Positions 1-8,651 are shown, counted from the stretch's first letter. The stretch is DNA of 50,884 nucleotides from Holophagaceae bacterium (GCA_013334395.1 JAAXXS010000007.1:1-50884), one strand, 5' to 3'. Made by a program: numbers and translations. Notes: generated by a model not told the origin, from the sequence alone.

Positions 1-178
1 CCACGATCTGGCGCTGCTCGTTCATGATCACGGCGTAGGTGTCCACAGCCTCGAGCACCGCCCGGGCCACGAGATCCCCGAGGCAGAGCTCGGCCTGCCC
101 AGCCACCTCCGTGGGCGTCGCCCTGCCCGGCGAAGCAGAAGAGGACTCCTGCTCGCGCGGAAGCCTGTCCTCTTGCAT
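1..178 (-). CDS. Partial protein, possible PAS-type signalling protein (N-terminal 59 residues)
   Basis: This gene runs off the left edge; only its first 59 codons are present, starting at an ATG at 178. The N-terminus is a polar, Ser/Ala-rich stretch. It is followed by a helix-like segment (LGDLVARAVLEAVDTYAVIM) ending in NEQRQIV, which resembles the first strand and turn of PAS sensor domains. A PAS-containing histidine kinase or diguanylate cyclase is therefore plausible, but no catalytic domain is visible. No neighbour shares its strand closely: the next minus-strand gene ends at 243. Identity is uncertain because of truncation. Confidence 0.45.
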   Translation of the reverse strand, partial: MQEDRLPREQESSSASPGRATPTEVAGQAELCLGDLVARAVLEAVDTYAVIMNEQRQIV

Positions 179-242
179 GGTTGCCTCGTGACTCAAGTAT
201 GCCCTGGAGTCACTCAGGAAAAAACCATTCTCCACCGACAGG

Positions 243-1016
243 TCAGAACCGCAGCTGCTGCCACCCTAGACGAAGGATCAAGGCGGTCACGACGCCGATG
301 AACACCCCCCGCACCCAGCGGCTCCCCTTGTTCAGGGCCACGTGGGCGCCCAGGTAGCCGCCCACCCCGTTGGCGGCGGCCATACCCAGGGCCACCGAGG
401 GCAGCCAGCTTCCCTGCCCGACGAAGAGGACCATGGCGGTCAGGTTCGAGGCCCAGTTGACGCTCTTGGCCAGGGCCGAGGCCCGCAGGAAGTCCGAGCC
501 CAGCACGGCCACGAAGAGAAATATCAGCACCGAGCCGGTCCCCGGGCCGAAGAAGCCGTCGTAGAAGCCCAGGGCCAGAGCGATGAGGGCCGCCAGCCCC
601 CGCCGGTGGTTGAGACCGAAGCGCGGCGCATGCAGCTGTCCCAGGTCCGGCTTCAGCAGGGTGAAGGCCAGCATGGCCACCAGGAGGCCCAGCATCACCG
701 GGCGCAGGAAGTCCCCGTGCACCCGATAGGTGAGCCAGACGCCGGCGGAGGCCCCCAGCCCTGAGGCCAGGACCGGTCCCACCATCTCCCGCCAGGCGAG
801 GGTGCCGGAGCGCAGGAACTTCCCCGCCGCCATGCTCGAGCCCGCCACGGCCACCACCTTGTTGGTGCCGAGCAGGGTGGGCAGCGGCGTGCCCACCGGC
901 AGGGCGAGCATCAGGGCGGGCACCGTGATCAGCCCGCCGCCGCCCACGATGGCGTCGATGAAGCCCGCCAGCAGCGCGGCGAGCATGAGGAGGAGCAGGA
1001 CCGGGAGGCTGGGCAC
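243..1016 (-). CDS. TauE/SafE-family sulfite exporter-like membrane permease
   Basis: A 257-residue integral membrane protein of the TauE/SafE (DUF81) family, which exports sulfite, sulfoacetate or related organic anions. The two family repeats are visible: GFIDAIVGGGGLITVP near residues 18-33 and GFYDGFFGPGTGS near 150-163, with about eight hydrophobic segments. Length is typical. The start is a GTG at 1016 without a clear Shine-Dalgarno site; an ATG at 986 is an alternative. It lies only 9 bases after the frr stop on the same strand, so the two are probably co-transcribed, although no functional link is obvious. The substrate cannot be told from the sequence. Confidence 0.88.
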   Translation of the reverse strand: MPSLPVLLLLMLAALLAGFIDAIVGGGGLITVPALMLALPVGTPLPTLLGTNKVVAVAGSSMAAGKFLRSGTLAWREMVGPVLASGLGASAGVWLTYRVHGDFLRPVMLGLLVAMLAFTLLKPDLGQLHAPRFGLNHRRGLAALIALALGFYDGFFGPGTGSVLIFLFVAVLGSDFLRASALAKSVNWASNLTAMVLFVGQGSWLPSVALGMAAANGVGGYLGAHVALNKGSRWVRGVFIGVVTALILRLGWQQLRF

Positions 1017-1025
1017 CGGGGGCGA

Positions 1026-1601
1026 TCAGACTTTGAGGATCTCCACTTCCTTGTGCTTCATGGCCTCGTCGATCTCCTTGATGTGGGCGTCAGTGAGCTT
1101 CTGGATGTCCTCGAGGGTCTTCTTGGCCAGGTCCTCGGAGATATGGCCTTCCTTGAGCTTCTCCAGCTTCTTCACGTCCTCGTTGGCGTCGCGGCGGATG
1201 TTGCGCACGCCGGTCTTGATCTCCTCGCCGAGGCGGTGCAGCACCTTCACCAGGTCCCGACGGCGCTCCTCCGTGAGCATGGGGATGGGCAGGCGGATCA
1301 CATTGCCGTCATTGGAGGGGTTGATGCCCAGGTCGGACTTGAGGATGGCGGTCTCGCAGGCCTTGATGGCGCTCTTGTCGAAGGGCTGCACGACGAGCAT
1401 CCCGGCCTCGGGCACGGAAACCGTGGCCATCTGGTTCAGGGGGACGGTGGACCCGTAGTAGTCCACATGGACGTTGTCCAGGAGGCTGGCGTTGGCGCGG
1501 CCGGTGCGGATGGTGGCCATCTCCTTCTTGAGGGCCTCCACGGACGAATGCATCCGGCGCTTGGTCTCCTGCAGGATGGCATCGGTTGTCTGGGCGGTCA
1601 T
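1026..1601 (-). CDS. frr: Ribosome recycling factor
   Basis: Ribosome recycling factor works with EF-G in the cytoplasm to split the post-termination ribosome and release mRNA. The product is 191 residues, close to the usual 185. It shows the family core RTGRANASLLDNV near residues 31-43, VDYYGS.VPLNQ, and the C-terminal helical arm DLVKVLHRLGEEIKTGVRN.RRDAN. The ATG at 1601 is preceded at 5 bases by GAGGTG, which fixes the start; the longer upstream reading frame is out of character for the family. Unlike many bacteria, tsf and pyrH are not adjacent: a 382-bp non-coding stretch lies upstream and a TauE-like permease follows. Confidence 0.97.
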   Translation of the reverse strand: MTAQTTDAILQETKRRMHSSVEALKKEMATIRTGRANASLLDNVHVDYYGSTVPLNQMATVSVPEAGMLVVQPFDKSAIKACETAILKSDLGINPSNDGNVIRLPIPMLTEERRRDLVKVLHRLGEEIKTGVRNIRRDANEDVKKLEKLKEGHISEDLAKKTLEDIQKLTDAHIKEIDEAMKHKEVEILKV

Positions 1602-1983
1602 GGGCACCTCGAGAGCGTCGGGAAGGCTTCCTTTATACCCCAGGATGGCCTTGGTCACCGAGCGAGCCCGTGAAGGGGGAGGTCCATTGGGCGGAGCTCG
1701 GGCCGGTTCAGGACCACTCGTTCCTCCAGCCCGATCCCGGGACAGACCCTGGATGGGGGAGACCCGGGCAGCACACGTTACACCACCCAAGCGAGGTCGC
1801 TCTGAGGGCGCCGCGCAGCGGGGGACAAGGACGGTTGCATCCAGCGGCTTCCCATGGCTCAGGCCCAGCGCTTCCGGCGACCAAGTCCCCACCCGGGAGA
1901 CAAGCCCCTGGCTATGATGGGTCCTGTTCTCCCTGAGCACGTTTGGATTGCATGGTAAAATACCAACCTATCTGGAGGTTCTG
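1602..1983. other. 382-bp gap between divergent frr and hydrolase genes
   Basis: GC-rich sequence with open frames on both strands, but none has a credible start, ribosome-binding site or protein-like composition. It was examined for RNase P, SRP, tmRNA and cobalamin-riboswitch motifs and none was recognised. Near the right end a small palindrome TGGTA-AAA-TACCA (1953-1965) overlaps a TAAAAT -10-like hexamer (1955-1960) in front of the hydrolase gene. Otherwise nothing is recognised. Confidence 0.4.
1632..1658 (-). promoter_or_regulatory. Possible frr promoter
   Basis: On the minus strand a TATAAA -10-like hexamer (1637-1632) lies about 30 bases before the frr start codon. A weak -35-like GTGACC sits at 1658-1653 with a 15-bp spacer, shorter than the usual 17. 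Only the -10 element is convincing. Confidence 0.3.
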
Positions 1984-2793
1984 ATGCGCACCTTCCACCT
2001 GCTGGCTCCTCTCGTGTCCCTGGCCCTGGCTGCCGCACCCGGCACCACCGAGATGCTCCTCACCAGCGCCGATGGCTTTGCCCTCAAGGGCACCCTCACC
2101 TTGCCTGCAGTAAAGGGCAAGGCCCCCGTGGTCATCCTGGCCCATCAGTTCCGCACGGATCGCGCGGGCTGGGCGCCTCTGGCCGAGCGGCTGGCGGCCC
2201 GGGGCATCGGCACCCTGGCCCTGGACCTCCGCGGCCACGGCGCCAGCACCCTGAAGGGCGGCGCTGAGGTGAGTGTCACCGGCGATTTCATGGCCTCGGC
2301 GAAGGCCGTGGGCTTCGACAGCATCCCCGCCGACCTTGCCCAGGCCGCGGTCTGGCTGCGCAGCCAGCCTGGCGTGGACGGCCGCCGCATCGGCCTCGCG
2401 GGTTCAAGCGTGGGCGCCTTCGCGGCGCTCTTGGCCGCCCCGCAGGTCAAGCCCGTGGCCATCCTCACCCTCAGCCCCGCAGGCACCGGCGCCTTCGGCG
2501 AGGGCGCCCGCGAGAAGCTCAAGGGCGCCCTGCTCGAAGCAAAGGCTTCAACGCTGGTCCTGGCCGCCGCCGAGGACAAGGACGCCTACCAGAACGCCCA
2601 GAGCCTGGCGAACCAGCCCGGTGTGGCCCTCAGCCTCAGGGAGGGCAAAGAGCACGGCTTCGCCTTCTTCAAGGACCACGCCGACCTCATGGCCGTCTTC
2701 TTCGGCGAATACCTCACCTACCACCGCACCGGACAGAAATACGTCCAGCCCGTGAAGGAAGTGGCCAAGCCTGCCACCGACCCTGCCAAGTAG
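1984..2793 (+). CDS. Secreted alpha/beta hydrolase (dienelactone hydrolase-like)
   Basis: A 269-residue serine hydrolase with a cleavable signal peptide (MRTFHLLAPLVSLALAAAP). After it the alpha/beta-hydrolase fold is readable: a VVILAHQF strand with the oxyanion region, LALDLRGHGAST, the nucleophile elbow G-S-S-V-G, an acidic residue in AAAEDKDAY and the catalytic histidine in KEHGFAFF. The ATG at 1984 is preceded by GGAGG at 7 bases, so the upstream in-frame ATG at 1948 is rejected. It is a single-gene unit closed by a strong hairpin at 2805-2839. The natural substrate is unknown; export to the periplasm or outside is inferred. Confidence 0.85.
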   Translation: MRTFHLLAPLVSLALAAAPGTTEMLLTSADGFALKGTLTLPAVKGKAPVVILAHQFRTDRAGWAPLAERLAARGIGTLALDLRGHGASTLKGGAEVSVTGDFMASAKAVGFDSIPADLAQAAVWLRSQPGVDGRRIGLAGSSVGAFAALLAAPQVKPVAILTLSPAGTGAFGEGAREKLKGALLEAKASTLVLAAAEDKDAYQNAQSLANQPGVALSLREGKEHGFAFFKDHADLMAVFFGEYLTYHRTGQKYVQPVKEVAKPATDPAK

Positions 2794-2804
2794 CCCCAAC
2801 AGGA

Positions 2805-2839
2805 AAGGGCCGCCGATGCGAGACGCATCGGCGGCCCTT
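2805..2839. terminator. Bidirectional hairpin terminator between hydrolase and aceA
   Basis: A perfect 16-bp stem (2805-2820 with 2824-2839) around an AGA loop lies between two convergent genes. The bases following it are only moderately T-rich on each strand, but the stem is long enough to serve both transcripts. Confidence 0.8.
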
Positions 2840-2861
2840 CTCATTCATCATGCAGAGCTTC

Positions 2862-4136
2862 CTAATGGAACTGCTGGGACTCGGTGGAGCCCACCAGGGC
2901 CAGCGTCGAGGCCAGCCCGCCGCTGATGGCCTGGGCCACCTCGTCGAAGTAGCCGGTGCCGACCTCGCGCTGGTGCTTGGTGGCGGTGTAGCCGCGCGCT
3001 TCGGAGGCGAACTCCGCTTCCTGCAGCCGCGAGTAGGCGGTCATGTGCTCGGTGCGGTAGGCGTTGGCCAGCTCGAACATGCCGTGGTTGAGGCTGTGGA
3101 AGCCCGCCAGGGTGATGAACTGGAACTTGTAGCCCATGGCGCCCAGCTCCTGCTGGAAGGTGGCGATCTCCTCGTCCGACAGCTTCTTCTTCCAGTTAAA
3201 GGAGGGCGAGCAGTTGTAGGCGAGCAGCTTGCCCGGGAACTCCGCATGGACACCCTCGGCGAACTCGCGGGCCTCCTTGAGGTCGGGCGTGGAGGTCTCG
3301 CACCAGATCATGTCGGCGTAGGGCGCGTAGGCCTTGGCGCGGGCGATGGCCATCTGGACGCCGCCGGTGATGCGGTGGAAGCCTTCGGGCGTACGCTCTC
3401 CCGTGAGGAAGGGCTTGTCGCGATCGTCGATGTCGGAGGTGATCAGGCGAGCGGAGTCCGCGTCCGTGCGGGCGATGACCAGGGTCGGCACGTCCAGGAC
3501 GTCCGCTGCCAGGCGGGCGGCGACGAGGGTGCGGATGAAGTGGCCCGTGGGGATGAGCACCTTGCCGCCCAGGTGACCGCACTTCTTCTCGCTGGAGAGC
3601 TGGTCCTCGAAGTGGACACCGGCGGCGCCCGCTTCGATCATGCCCTTCATCAGCTCGAAGGCGTTGAGGGGTCCGCCGAAGCCGGCTTCCGCATCGGCGA
3701 TGATGGGCAGGAACCAGTCGCGGCTGACGCCGCCCTCGCCGTGCTCCACCTGATCCGCCCGCTGGAGGGCGTTGTTCAGGCGCTTCACCAGGGTGGGAAC
3801 CGAGTTGGCCGGGTAGAGGCTCTGGTCGGGGTAGCTCTGCCCCGAGCTGTTGGCGTCCGCGGCCACCTGCCAGCCGGAGCAGTAGATGGCCTTGAGGCCG
3901 GCCTTGGCCATCTGCACGGCCTGGCCGCCGGTCATGGCGCCCAGGGCGCGGGCGGGCTCCTCCTGCTGGACGAGCCTCCAGAGCTTGCGGGCGCCCATCT
4001 GGGCGAGGGTGTGGTCGATGCGGACGCTGCCGCGAAGCTTCTTCACGGTGTCGGCACTGTAGGGACGGACGATGCCCTCCCAGCGGTTGGCAGAGAAGTC
4101 GTCATCGAGAGCGGGGATGGGGAAGCGGGGGGTCAT
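2862..4136 (-). CDS. aceA: Isocitrate lyase
   Basis: Isocitrate lyase cleaves isocitrate to glyoxylate and succinate, the first glyoxylate-bypass step used for growth on acetate or fatty acids. The 424-residue protein carries the family signature K-K-C-G-H-L-G-G-K at residues 184-192, with Cys186 as the catalytic base. It also has the Mg-binding region ADAEAGFGG and the C-terminal [16 protein letters not shown]. Length matches the bacterial short form. The start codon follows GAGGTG at a proper distance. It is divergent from a RamB/ScfR-type regulator across a 150-bp region full of TCAAT half-sites, suggesting direct control by that neighbour. Malate synthase is not in the window. Confidence 0.98.
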   Translation of the reverse strand: MTPRFPIPALDDDFSANRWEGIVRPYSADTVKKLRGSVRIDHTLAQMGARKLWRLVQQEEPARALGAMTGGQAVQMAKAGLKAIYCSGWQVAADANSSGQSYPDQSLYPANSVPTLVKRLNNALQRADQVEHGEGGVSRDWFLPIIADAEAGFGGPLNAFELMKGMIEAGAAGVHFEDQLSSEKKCGHLGGKVLIPTGHFIRTLVAARLAADVLDVPTLVIARTDADSARLITSDIDDRDKPFLTGERTPEGFHRITGGVQMAIARAKAYAPYADMIWCETSTPDLKEAREFAEGVHAEFPGKLLAYNCSPSFNWKKKLSDEEIATFQQELGAMGYKFQFITLAGFHSLNHGMFELANAYRTEHMTAYSRLQEAEFASEARGYTATKHQREVGTGYFDEVAQAISGGLASTLALVGSTESQQFH

Positions 4137-4173
4137 GGTTCACCTCGAAAAGGGTTGTGGGTGGTGGTGCTAT

Positions 4174-4275
4174 GTCAATGATTGACCTATACTGGACCGA
4201 GTCAATGAACCTAAGCATTGATAGGGGTTAAGTCGAAAATTTTTGTCAATTGTCATCATTGATTTTGTAAATTGA
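4174..4275. promoter_or_regulatory. Array of TCAAT/ATTGA half-sites between aceA and its putative regulator
   Basis: Seven copies of a 5-bp half-site occur in 102 bases. TCAAT is at 4175, 4202 and 4246, and ATTGA is at 4181, 4217, 4258 and 4271. They form inverted pairs: GTCAA-TGA-TTGAC (4174-4186), TCAATG-8-CATTGA (4202-4221) and a wide TCAATT...AATTGA pair (4246-4275). A possible promoter for the regulator is TTGTCA (4243-4248), 17 bp, TGTAAA (4266-4271). The pattern looks like a multi-site operator for the divergent XRE-type regulator; this role is inferred. Confidence 0.55.
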
Positions 4276-4290
4276 TGTAAAGGAATGGCC

Positions 4291-5736
4291 ATGCCCTCCG
4301 CCCCTCCCAACAAGCCCGCGTCGCGCCTCGGCGCCAAGATCCGCCTCCTCCGCCGCCAGGAGGGACTCAACCAGGTGCAGCTCGCCGAGGCCCTGGGCAT
4401 CAGCCCCAGCTACCTGAACCTCATCGAGGGCAATAAGCGGCCCCTCACCGCCCCGCTGCTCATCCGCCTGGCCCAGCGGTTCCACCTGGACCTCACGGCG
4501 CTGGCCCCCGAGGAGGACCAGCGCCTGTCGGATGACCTCATGGAGGTCTTCGGGGATCCGCTCTTCGAGGCCCTGGGGCTGCAGGCCCAGGATGTGCGCG
4601 AGCTTGTGCAGAACAGTCCCCAGTTGGCCCGGGGCGTGTTCGAGCTCTACCGCGCCTACCAGCACACCCAGGACAGCCTAGGCACCCTCTCCACCAAGCT
4701 CAGCGATGGCCAGGGCTTCGACCCCGAGGCCACGCGGCTGCCCTCCGAGGAAGTCGGCGACTTCATCCAGCAGGCCATGAACCACTTCCCGGAGCTGGAG
4801 ACCGCCGCGGAGGCGCTGTGGACCACCGCCGCCCTTGATCCGGACAACCCCTTCCCTGGCCTGGTGGCTGCCTGCGAGGCCCGGGGGCTCCAGGTGCGCG
4901 TCCACCGCGTATCCGAATACCCGGGCCTGCTGCGCCGCTACGATCCGGATCGGCGCACGATCAGCCTCTCGGAGTTGCTGACGCAGCGCAGCCGCAGCTT
5001 CCAGCTGGCCCACCAGCTGGCGCTGCTGGAGCAGGGCGAGCTCCTGGAGCGCCACACCCAGCACCCCCTGCTGCGCACGCCCGCCTCCCGGGCCCTGGCG
5101 CGGGTGGCGCTGGCCAACTACTTCGCCAGCGCCGTGCTCATGCCCTACGAGCCCTTCCTGCGGGCCGCCCGGACCGAGCGCTATGACATCGACATCCTGG
5201 CCCGGCGCTTCCAGACCAGCTTCGAGCAGGTCTGCCACCGCCTGACCTCCCTGCGCCGCCCGGGCCTGGAGGGCGTGCCCTTCCACTTCCTGCGCATCGA
5301 CATCGCCGGCAACATCTCCAAGAGCTTCTCGGCCTCGGGCATCCGCTTCGCCCGCTTCTCCGGCGCCTGCCCCCGCTGGAATGCCCACGCGGCCTTCCTC
5401 ACGCCGGGCCTGATCCGCACCCAGATCAGCGAGATGCCGGACGGCCGCAAGTATTTCTGCATCGCCCGCACGCTCCAGAAGGACACCGGCGGCTACCGGG
5501 GCCAGCACGCCATGCAGGCCGTGGGCCTGGGCTGCGAGATGGGCTACGCCAAGGACCTGATCTACGCCGACGGCCTGCGCCTGGATCAGCCGCCGGTCCC
5601 CATCGGCGTCACCTGCCGCCTCTGCGAGCGCACGGACTGCGAGCAGCGCGCCTTCCCGCCCATGCAGCAGGCCTTCAAGATCGAGGAGAACCTGCGCCGG
5701 ACCAGCTTCTACGCCCGGATTGAGGGCGACTCCTAA
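4291..5736 (+). CDS. XRE/ScfR (RamB-like) short-chain fatty-acid-type transcriptional regulator
   Basis: A cytoplasmic DNA-binding regulator of about 481 residues. The N-terminal helix-turn-helix (XRE) spans roughly residues 12-70 with QVQLAEALGISPSYLNLIEGNKRPLT. The middle is an IrrE/ImmA-like region, and the C-terminal DUF2083-type module has the cysteine cluster GVTCRLCERTDC. This layout matches RamB of actinobacteria and the ScfR family, which sense acyl-CoA or short-chain fatty-acid status and control glyoxylate and methylcitrate genes. The ATG at 4291 is favoured over 4285 because AAAGGA lies 6 bases upstream of it. Divergence from aceA fits control of isocitrate lyase. Confidence 0.9.
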   Translation: MPSAPPNKPASRLGAKIRLLRRQEGLNQVQLAEALGISPSYLNLIEGNKRPLTAPLLIRLAQRFHLDLTALAPEEDQRLSDDLMEVFGDPLFEALGLQAQDVRELVQNSPQLARGVFELYRAYQHTQDSLGTLSTKLSDGQGFDPEATRLPSEEVGDFIQQAMNHFPELETAAEALWTTAALDPDNPFPGLVAACEARGLQVRVHRVSEYPGLLRRYDPDRRTISLSELLTQRSRSFQLAHQLALLEQGELLERHTQHPLLRTPASRALARVALANYFASAVLMPYEPFLRAARTERYDIDILARRFQTSFEQVCHRLTSLRRPGLEGVPFHFLRIDIAGNISKSFSASGIRFARFSGACPRWNAHAAFLTPGLIRTQISEMPDGRKYFCIARTLQKDTGGYRGQHAMQAVGLGCEMGYAKDLIYADGLRLDQPPVPIGVTCRLCERTDCEQRAFPPMQQAFKIEENLRRTSFYARIEGDS

Positions 5737-5760
5737 CTGAGGATCGAAGTGCCCGTTGAA

Positions 5761-5783
5761 AATCTAACTTCCAAAGTTAGATT
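5761..5783. terminator. Small hairpin between convergent regulator and acyltransferase genes
   Basis: AATCTAACT (5761-5769) pairs perfectly with AGTTAGATT (5775-5783) around a 5-base loop, in an AT-rich patch between two convergent genes. On the minus strand it is followed by a short T-rich run; on the plus strand there is none. Probably a weak terminator. Confidence 0.5.
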
Positions 5784-5793
5784 CCCAATAGGC

Positions 5794-6840
5794 TCAGCCC
5801 CGCCCCAGCCGCCCGGCCGGCTCTTCGATCCAACGGTGCACGGCAGCGGCGGCCACCAGGGCCAGACCCAAGGCCAGGCCGAAGCCCAGCTGTCCGGAGA
5901 CATGCGGCGCCACCAGCTTCATGGTGAAGGGATGCAGCAGGTACAGGCCGAAACTCCAGGCGCCGAGGCGCGTGAGGGCTTTCCCCAGCCAGCCTAACTC
6001 CTGATGGCGGGTGAAGGCCGCCAGGGCCACGAGGAGCGTCACCACCACCAGGTAGCGGTAGCGCAGCCAGCCCGTGAGCGCCGTGAGGTGGTCGAAGAAC
6101 TGGGGCGCGGGCCGCAGCAGCAGCCAGAGCAGGGGCAGGGCCAGCAGCAACGCGACTTTGGGATCCAGCCGCTCCTCGGTGCGCTCGTGGAGCCCTGCGA
6201 GCAGGCCACCCCAGGCCAGGAGGAAGAGCTGGTTGGGCGCCAGCACGTAGACGTGGAAGCGGTCTGCTTGGGCCTCGGCCATGACACCATGCAGCGTCGA
6301 GGGCAGGCTCCACAGCCAGAGCCCGAAGGCCAGCGCCACCAGGAAGGTCAGGCCACCCTTGTCCCGCAGCCAGGCCAGCGCGGGGTAGACGAAGTAGAGC
6401 AGCGAGACCAGGCCCACATACCAGCCGCCGGTCACCAGGGCGTGGTTGGGGTGGAAGGCGCCGAAGGTGAGGGTGAGGTTCTCCAGCAGGAACCGCGGCG
6501 TCGGATCCGGTCCCATGCCCAGGTGGAACGCGAGGTTCAGACCACAGGCCAGGTAGAAGACCGGAGCCAGGCGCAGGAACCGGCGCAGCCAGAAGCGGCC
6601 CAGCCCTTCTTTCTGGACGCGCTGCCAGGAGGCCGTCCGGAACAGCAGGAAGCCGCTGAGGACGAAGAAGGCTGACACGCTGTAGTTGCCGAGCTTGGCC
6701 GTGGCCATGTTCATGCCGGAGCCGGACCGCGACAGGTCGAACCACACGCTGAGGTGATAGACCGCCACGCTGAGGGCGAGGACGCCCCGCAGGGGATCCA
6801 GCAGACCCAGGCGCCCGGCGGGCCTAGCGGTAACGGACAA
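5794..6840 (-). CDS. Acyltransferase 3 family (OafA/YrhL-like) membrane protein
   Basis: A 348-residue polytopic membrane protein of the acyltransferase-3 family, which O-acylates surface polysaccharides or lipids. Family marks are LLDPLRGVLALSVAVYHL at the N-terminus, with the catalytic-type histidine in YHL, then SAFFVLSGFLLFR and FWLRRFLRLAPVFYLA, and about ten hydrophobic segments. The best start is TTG at 6840, which overlaps the end of purM by 17 bases on the same strand. No ATG near the N-terminus would preserve the conserved LDPLRG motif. It is probably co-transcribed with purM. The acceptor substrate is not predictable. Confidence 0.87.
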   Translation of the reverse strand: MSVTARPAGRLGLLDPLRGVLALSVAVYHLSVWFDLSRSGSGMNMATAKLGNYSVSAFFVLSGFLLFRTASWQRVQKEGLGRFWLRRFLRLAPVFYLACGLNLAFHLGMGPDPTPRFLLENLTLTFGAFHPNHALVTGGWYVGLVSLLYFVYPALAWLRDKGGLTFLVALAFGLWLWSLPSTLHGVMAEAQADRFHVYVLAPNQLFLLAWGGLLAGLHERTEERLDPKVALLLALPLLWLLLRPAPQFFDHLTALTGWLRYRYLVVVTLLVALAAFTRHQELGWLGKALTRLGAWSFGLYLLHPFTMKLVAPHVSGQLGFGLALGLALVAAAAVHRWIEEPAGRLGRG

Positions 6841-7861
6841 GGCCCGAACCCGCGGTCAGGCGCCCCAGGATCCAGGCGGGCTCTTCGCTCTCGTGGAGGC
6901 GGTCGAGCACCTCCGCCGCCACGTCAGCCTTCGCCACCAGCACCATGCCCACGCCCAGGTTCAGGGCCTGGCGGGCGTCGTCGAGGCCCAGGCCGCCCTT
7001 CTCCATGAGGAAGCGGAACAGGGCCGGGATCTGCCAGCTGGCGGTGTCGATCTCCGCGTCCAGCGTCTTCGGCAGCACGCGCGGGAGGTTGTCCGTCAGG
7101 CCGCCGCCGGTGATGTGGGCCATGGCGACCAGCTTCCCCGCCTTGACCAGGGGCATGACTGGCGCCAGGTAGCTGCGGTGGATGGCCAGCAGGGCCTGGC
7201 CCACGGTGCGGTCGGTGCCGGGCAGGGGATCGTTCACCTCGAGCTTTTCAAGCTCGAAGCAGACCTTGCGGGCCAGGGAGTAGCCGTTGGTGTGCAGGCC
7301 CGAGCTGGGTAGGCCGATGAGGACATCCCCTTCACCCATGGCCTCGAGACGGGGCAGCAGGTCCGCCTCGCCCACGACGCCCACGATGGTGCCCGCCACA
7401 TCCACCTCGCCTTCGGCGTAGACGCCGGGCATCTCGGCCAGCTCACCGCCGATGAGGGCCGCGCCCGCGGCTTGGCAGGCGGTGGCCATGCCTAGAACGA
7501 TCTGCTCGATGACCTCGGGCTCCAACTGCTGGGCGGCGATGTAGTCCAGGAAGAAGAGGGGCCGGGCCCCCTGGACCAGGATGTCGTTGATGCAGTGGTT
7601 CACCAGGTCCTGGCCCACCGTGTCCCAGATGCCGGCCCGCCGGGCCACCTTCATCTTGGTGCCGACTCCGTCCATGCTGCTCACGAGGATGGGCTTGGCC
7701 TCAGGGAAGCGGGCGTCGAAGAGGCCGCCGAAGAGGCCGATGTCGCTGCGGACACCCGGGGTCTTGGTAGCCCTGACATGGGGCTTGATGCGCCGGAGCG
7801 CCTCGTCCTGACGGCTGATGTCGACGCCGCTGGACGCGTAACTGACCTTCTTTTCGCTCAT
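6824..7861 (-). CDS. purM: Phosphoribosylformylglycinamidine cyclo-ligase
   Basis: PurM (AIR synthetase) closes the imidazole ring in step five of purine biosynthesis, using ATP. The 345-residue product matches family length. It shows the N-terminal SYASSGVDISRQDEALRRIK, the SSMDGVGTKMKVA strand, NDILVQGARPLFFLDY, the LIGGELAEMPG region and HITGGGLTDNLPRVLP near residues 245-260. The ATG at 7861 has GGAG upstream, while extension to 7915 adds non-conserved residues. It overlaps the downstream acyltransferase gene and is divergent from an unknown Ala-rich protein. Confidence 0.97.
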   Translation of the reverse strand: MSEKKVSYASSGVDISRQDEALRRIKPHVRATKTPGVRSDIGLFGGLFDARFPEAKPILVSSMDGVGTKMKVARRAGIWDTVGQDLVNHCINDILVQGARPLFFLDYIAAQQLEPEVIEQIVLGMATACQAAGAALIGGELAEMPGVYAEGEVDVAGTIVGVVGEADLLPRLEAMGEGDVLIGLPSSGLHTNGYSLARKVCFELEKLEVNDPLPGTDRTVGQALLAIHRSYLAPVMPLVKAGKLVAMAHITGGGLTDNLPRVLPKTLDAEIDTASWQIPALFRFLMEKGGLGLDDARQALNLGVGMVLVAKADVAAEVLDRLHESEEPAWILGRLTAGSGLVRYR

Positions 7862-7949
7862 CGCCACTCCCGGGTCCCTCATGATCCCATAGCCATCTCG
7901 TGGGACCGGGGCCAACCTTCCACCGGAAAAGGCCTATGCTGGGAGTGTC

Positions 7950-8618
7950 ATGGACGCGCTCGCCATCAGCCCCCTCGGCACCTACGGCCTCAAGCCGCCG
8001 GCCACCGTCTTGGCGACCCCGAAGGTCCAGGCCTACGCCCAGGATTCGGCCAACACCGCAGTCCAGCGCTTGGCGCAAGAGCTGGCCCAGGGGTTGTTCC
8101 GCCAGAGCCTGCAGGCGGTGGCCCTCGCCCCCGTCGTGGAGCCTGCCGCGGCCAGCCCGAGCTTCGACTCCACCGCCACCGCCTCCCTGCTGGCGGCCCT
8201 GACCGCCCCGCAGGCCCCGACGGGCACCACCTCGGCCGCCACCTCCCTCTCCGCCACCCAGGCCACGGCACCCAGTCAGCCGGTCACCACCGCCAGCCAG
8301 ACCCTGCCGCAAGACCTCAGCGCCCTCCAGGACACCTTCCAGACCGGCGCCAGTGTGGACTTCGCCCTCCAGACGGCGCTGCGCTTCGGGGCCGGCGTGG
8401 TCACCCCGGCGGGGCAGACCAGCCTGCCCGGCGAGTTGAGCGCCGGTCTGGTCCGGGATGCCGCCGCGGTGCCCCGGCTAAGAAACCTGCAGCCCAACGC
8501 CGGTGGACCGGGGCCCGAGGCCTTTGCCCAGACCCAGGCCCAGCTCGACCGGGTGCTGCGGACCTACACGCCGCCGCCGGTCCCCGAGGTGGCCACTCAG
8601 CTGGATCTGCTGGCCTAG
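7950..8618 (+). CDS. Unknown Ala/Thr/Gln-rich protein
   Basis: I do not recognise this 222-residue protein. It begins MDALAISPLGTYGL and is rich in Ala, Thr, Gln and Pro, with a low-complexity middle (about residues 65-115) flanked by helix-forming segments such as SANTAVQRLAQELAQGLFRQSLQAV. There is no signal peptide or membrane segment. GGGAG precedes the ATG by 4 bases and the third codon positions are strongly GC, so it looks translated. It sits between divergent purM and a cell-wall lipoprotein gene 33 bases downstream. Flagellar genes lie 1.3 kb further on, so a role as a low-complexity export or chaperone-type protein is possible but unsupported. Confidence 0.6.
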   Translation: MDALAISPLGTYGLKPPATVLATPKVQAYAQDSANTAVQRLAQELAQGLFRQSLQAVALAPVVEPAAASPSFDSTATASLLAALTAPQAPTGTTSAATSLSATQATAPSQPVTTASQTLPQDLSALQDTFQTGASVDFALQTALRFGAGVVTPAGQTSLPGELSAGLVRDAAAVPRLRNLQPNAGGPGPEAFAQTQAQLDRVLRTYTPPPVPEVATQLDLLA

Positions 8619-8651
8619 GGTTCAGACCACTCCAGGTGCTAGGATCCAGGC

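Noticed and set aside
1602-1947. Possible structured RNA (RNase P, SRP, tmRNA or cobalamin riboswitch) upstream of frr
   Set aside because: GC-rich with small inverted repeats, but none of the conserved core motifs of these RNAs was found on either strand.
2850-4181. Long plus-strand open frame opposite isocitrate lyase
   Set aside because: It is a mirror frame of aceA caused by high GC; composition is low-complexity Gly/Val/His/Leu and no domain is recognisable.
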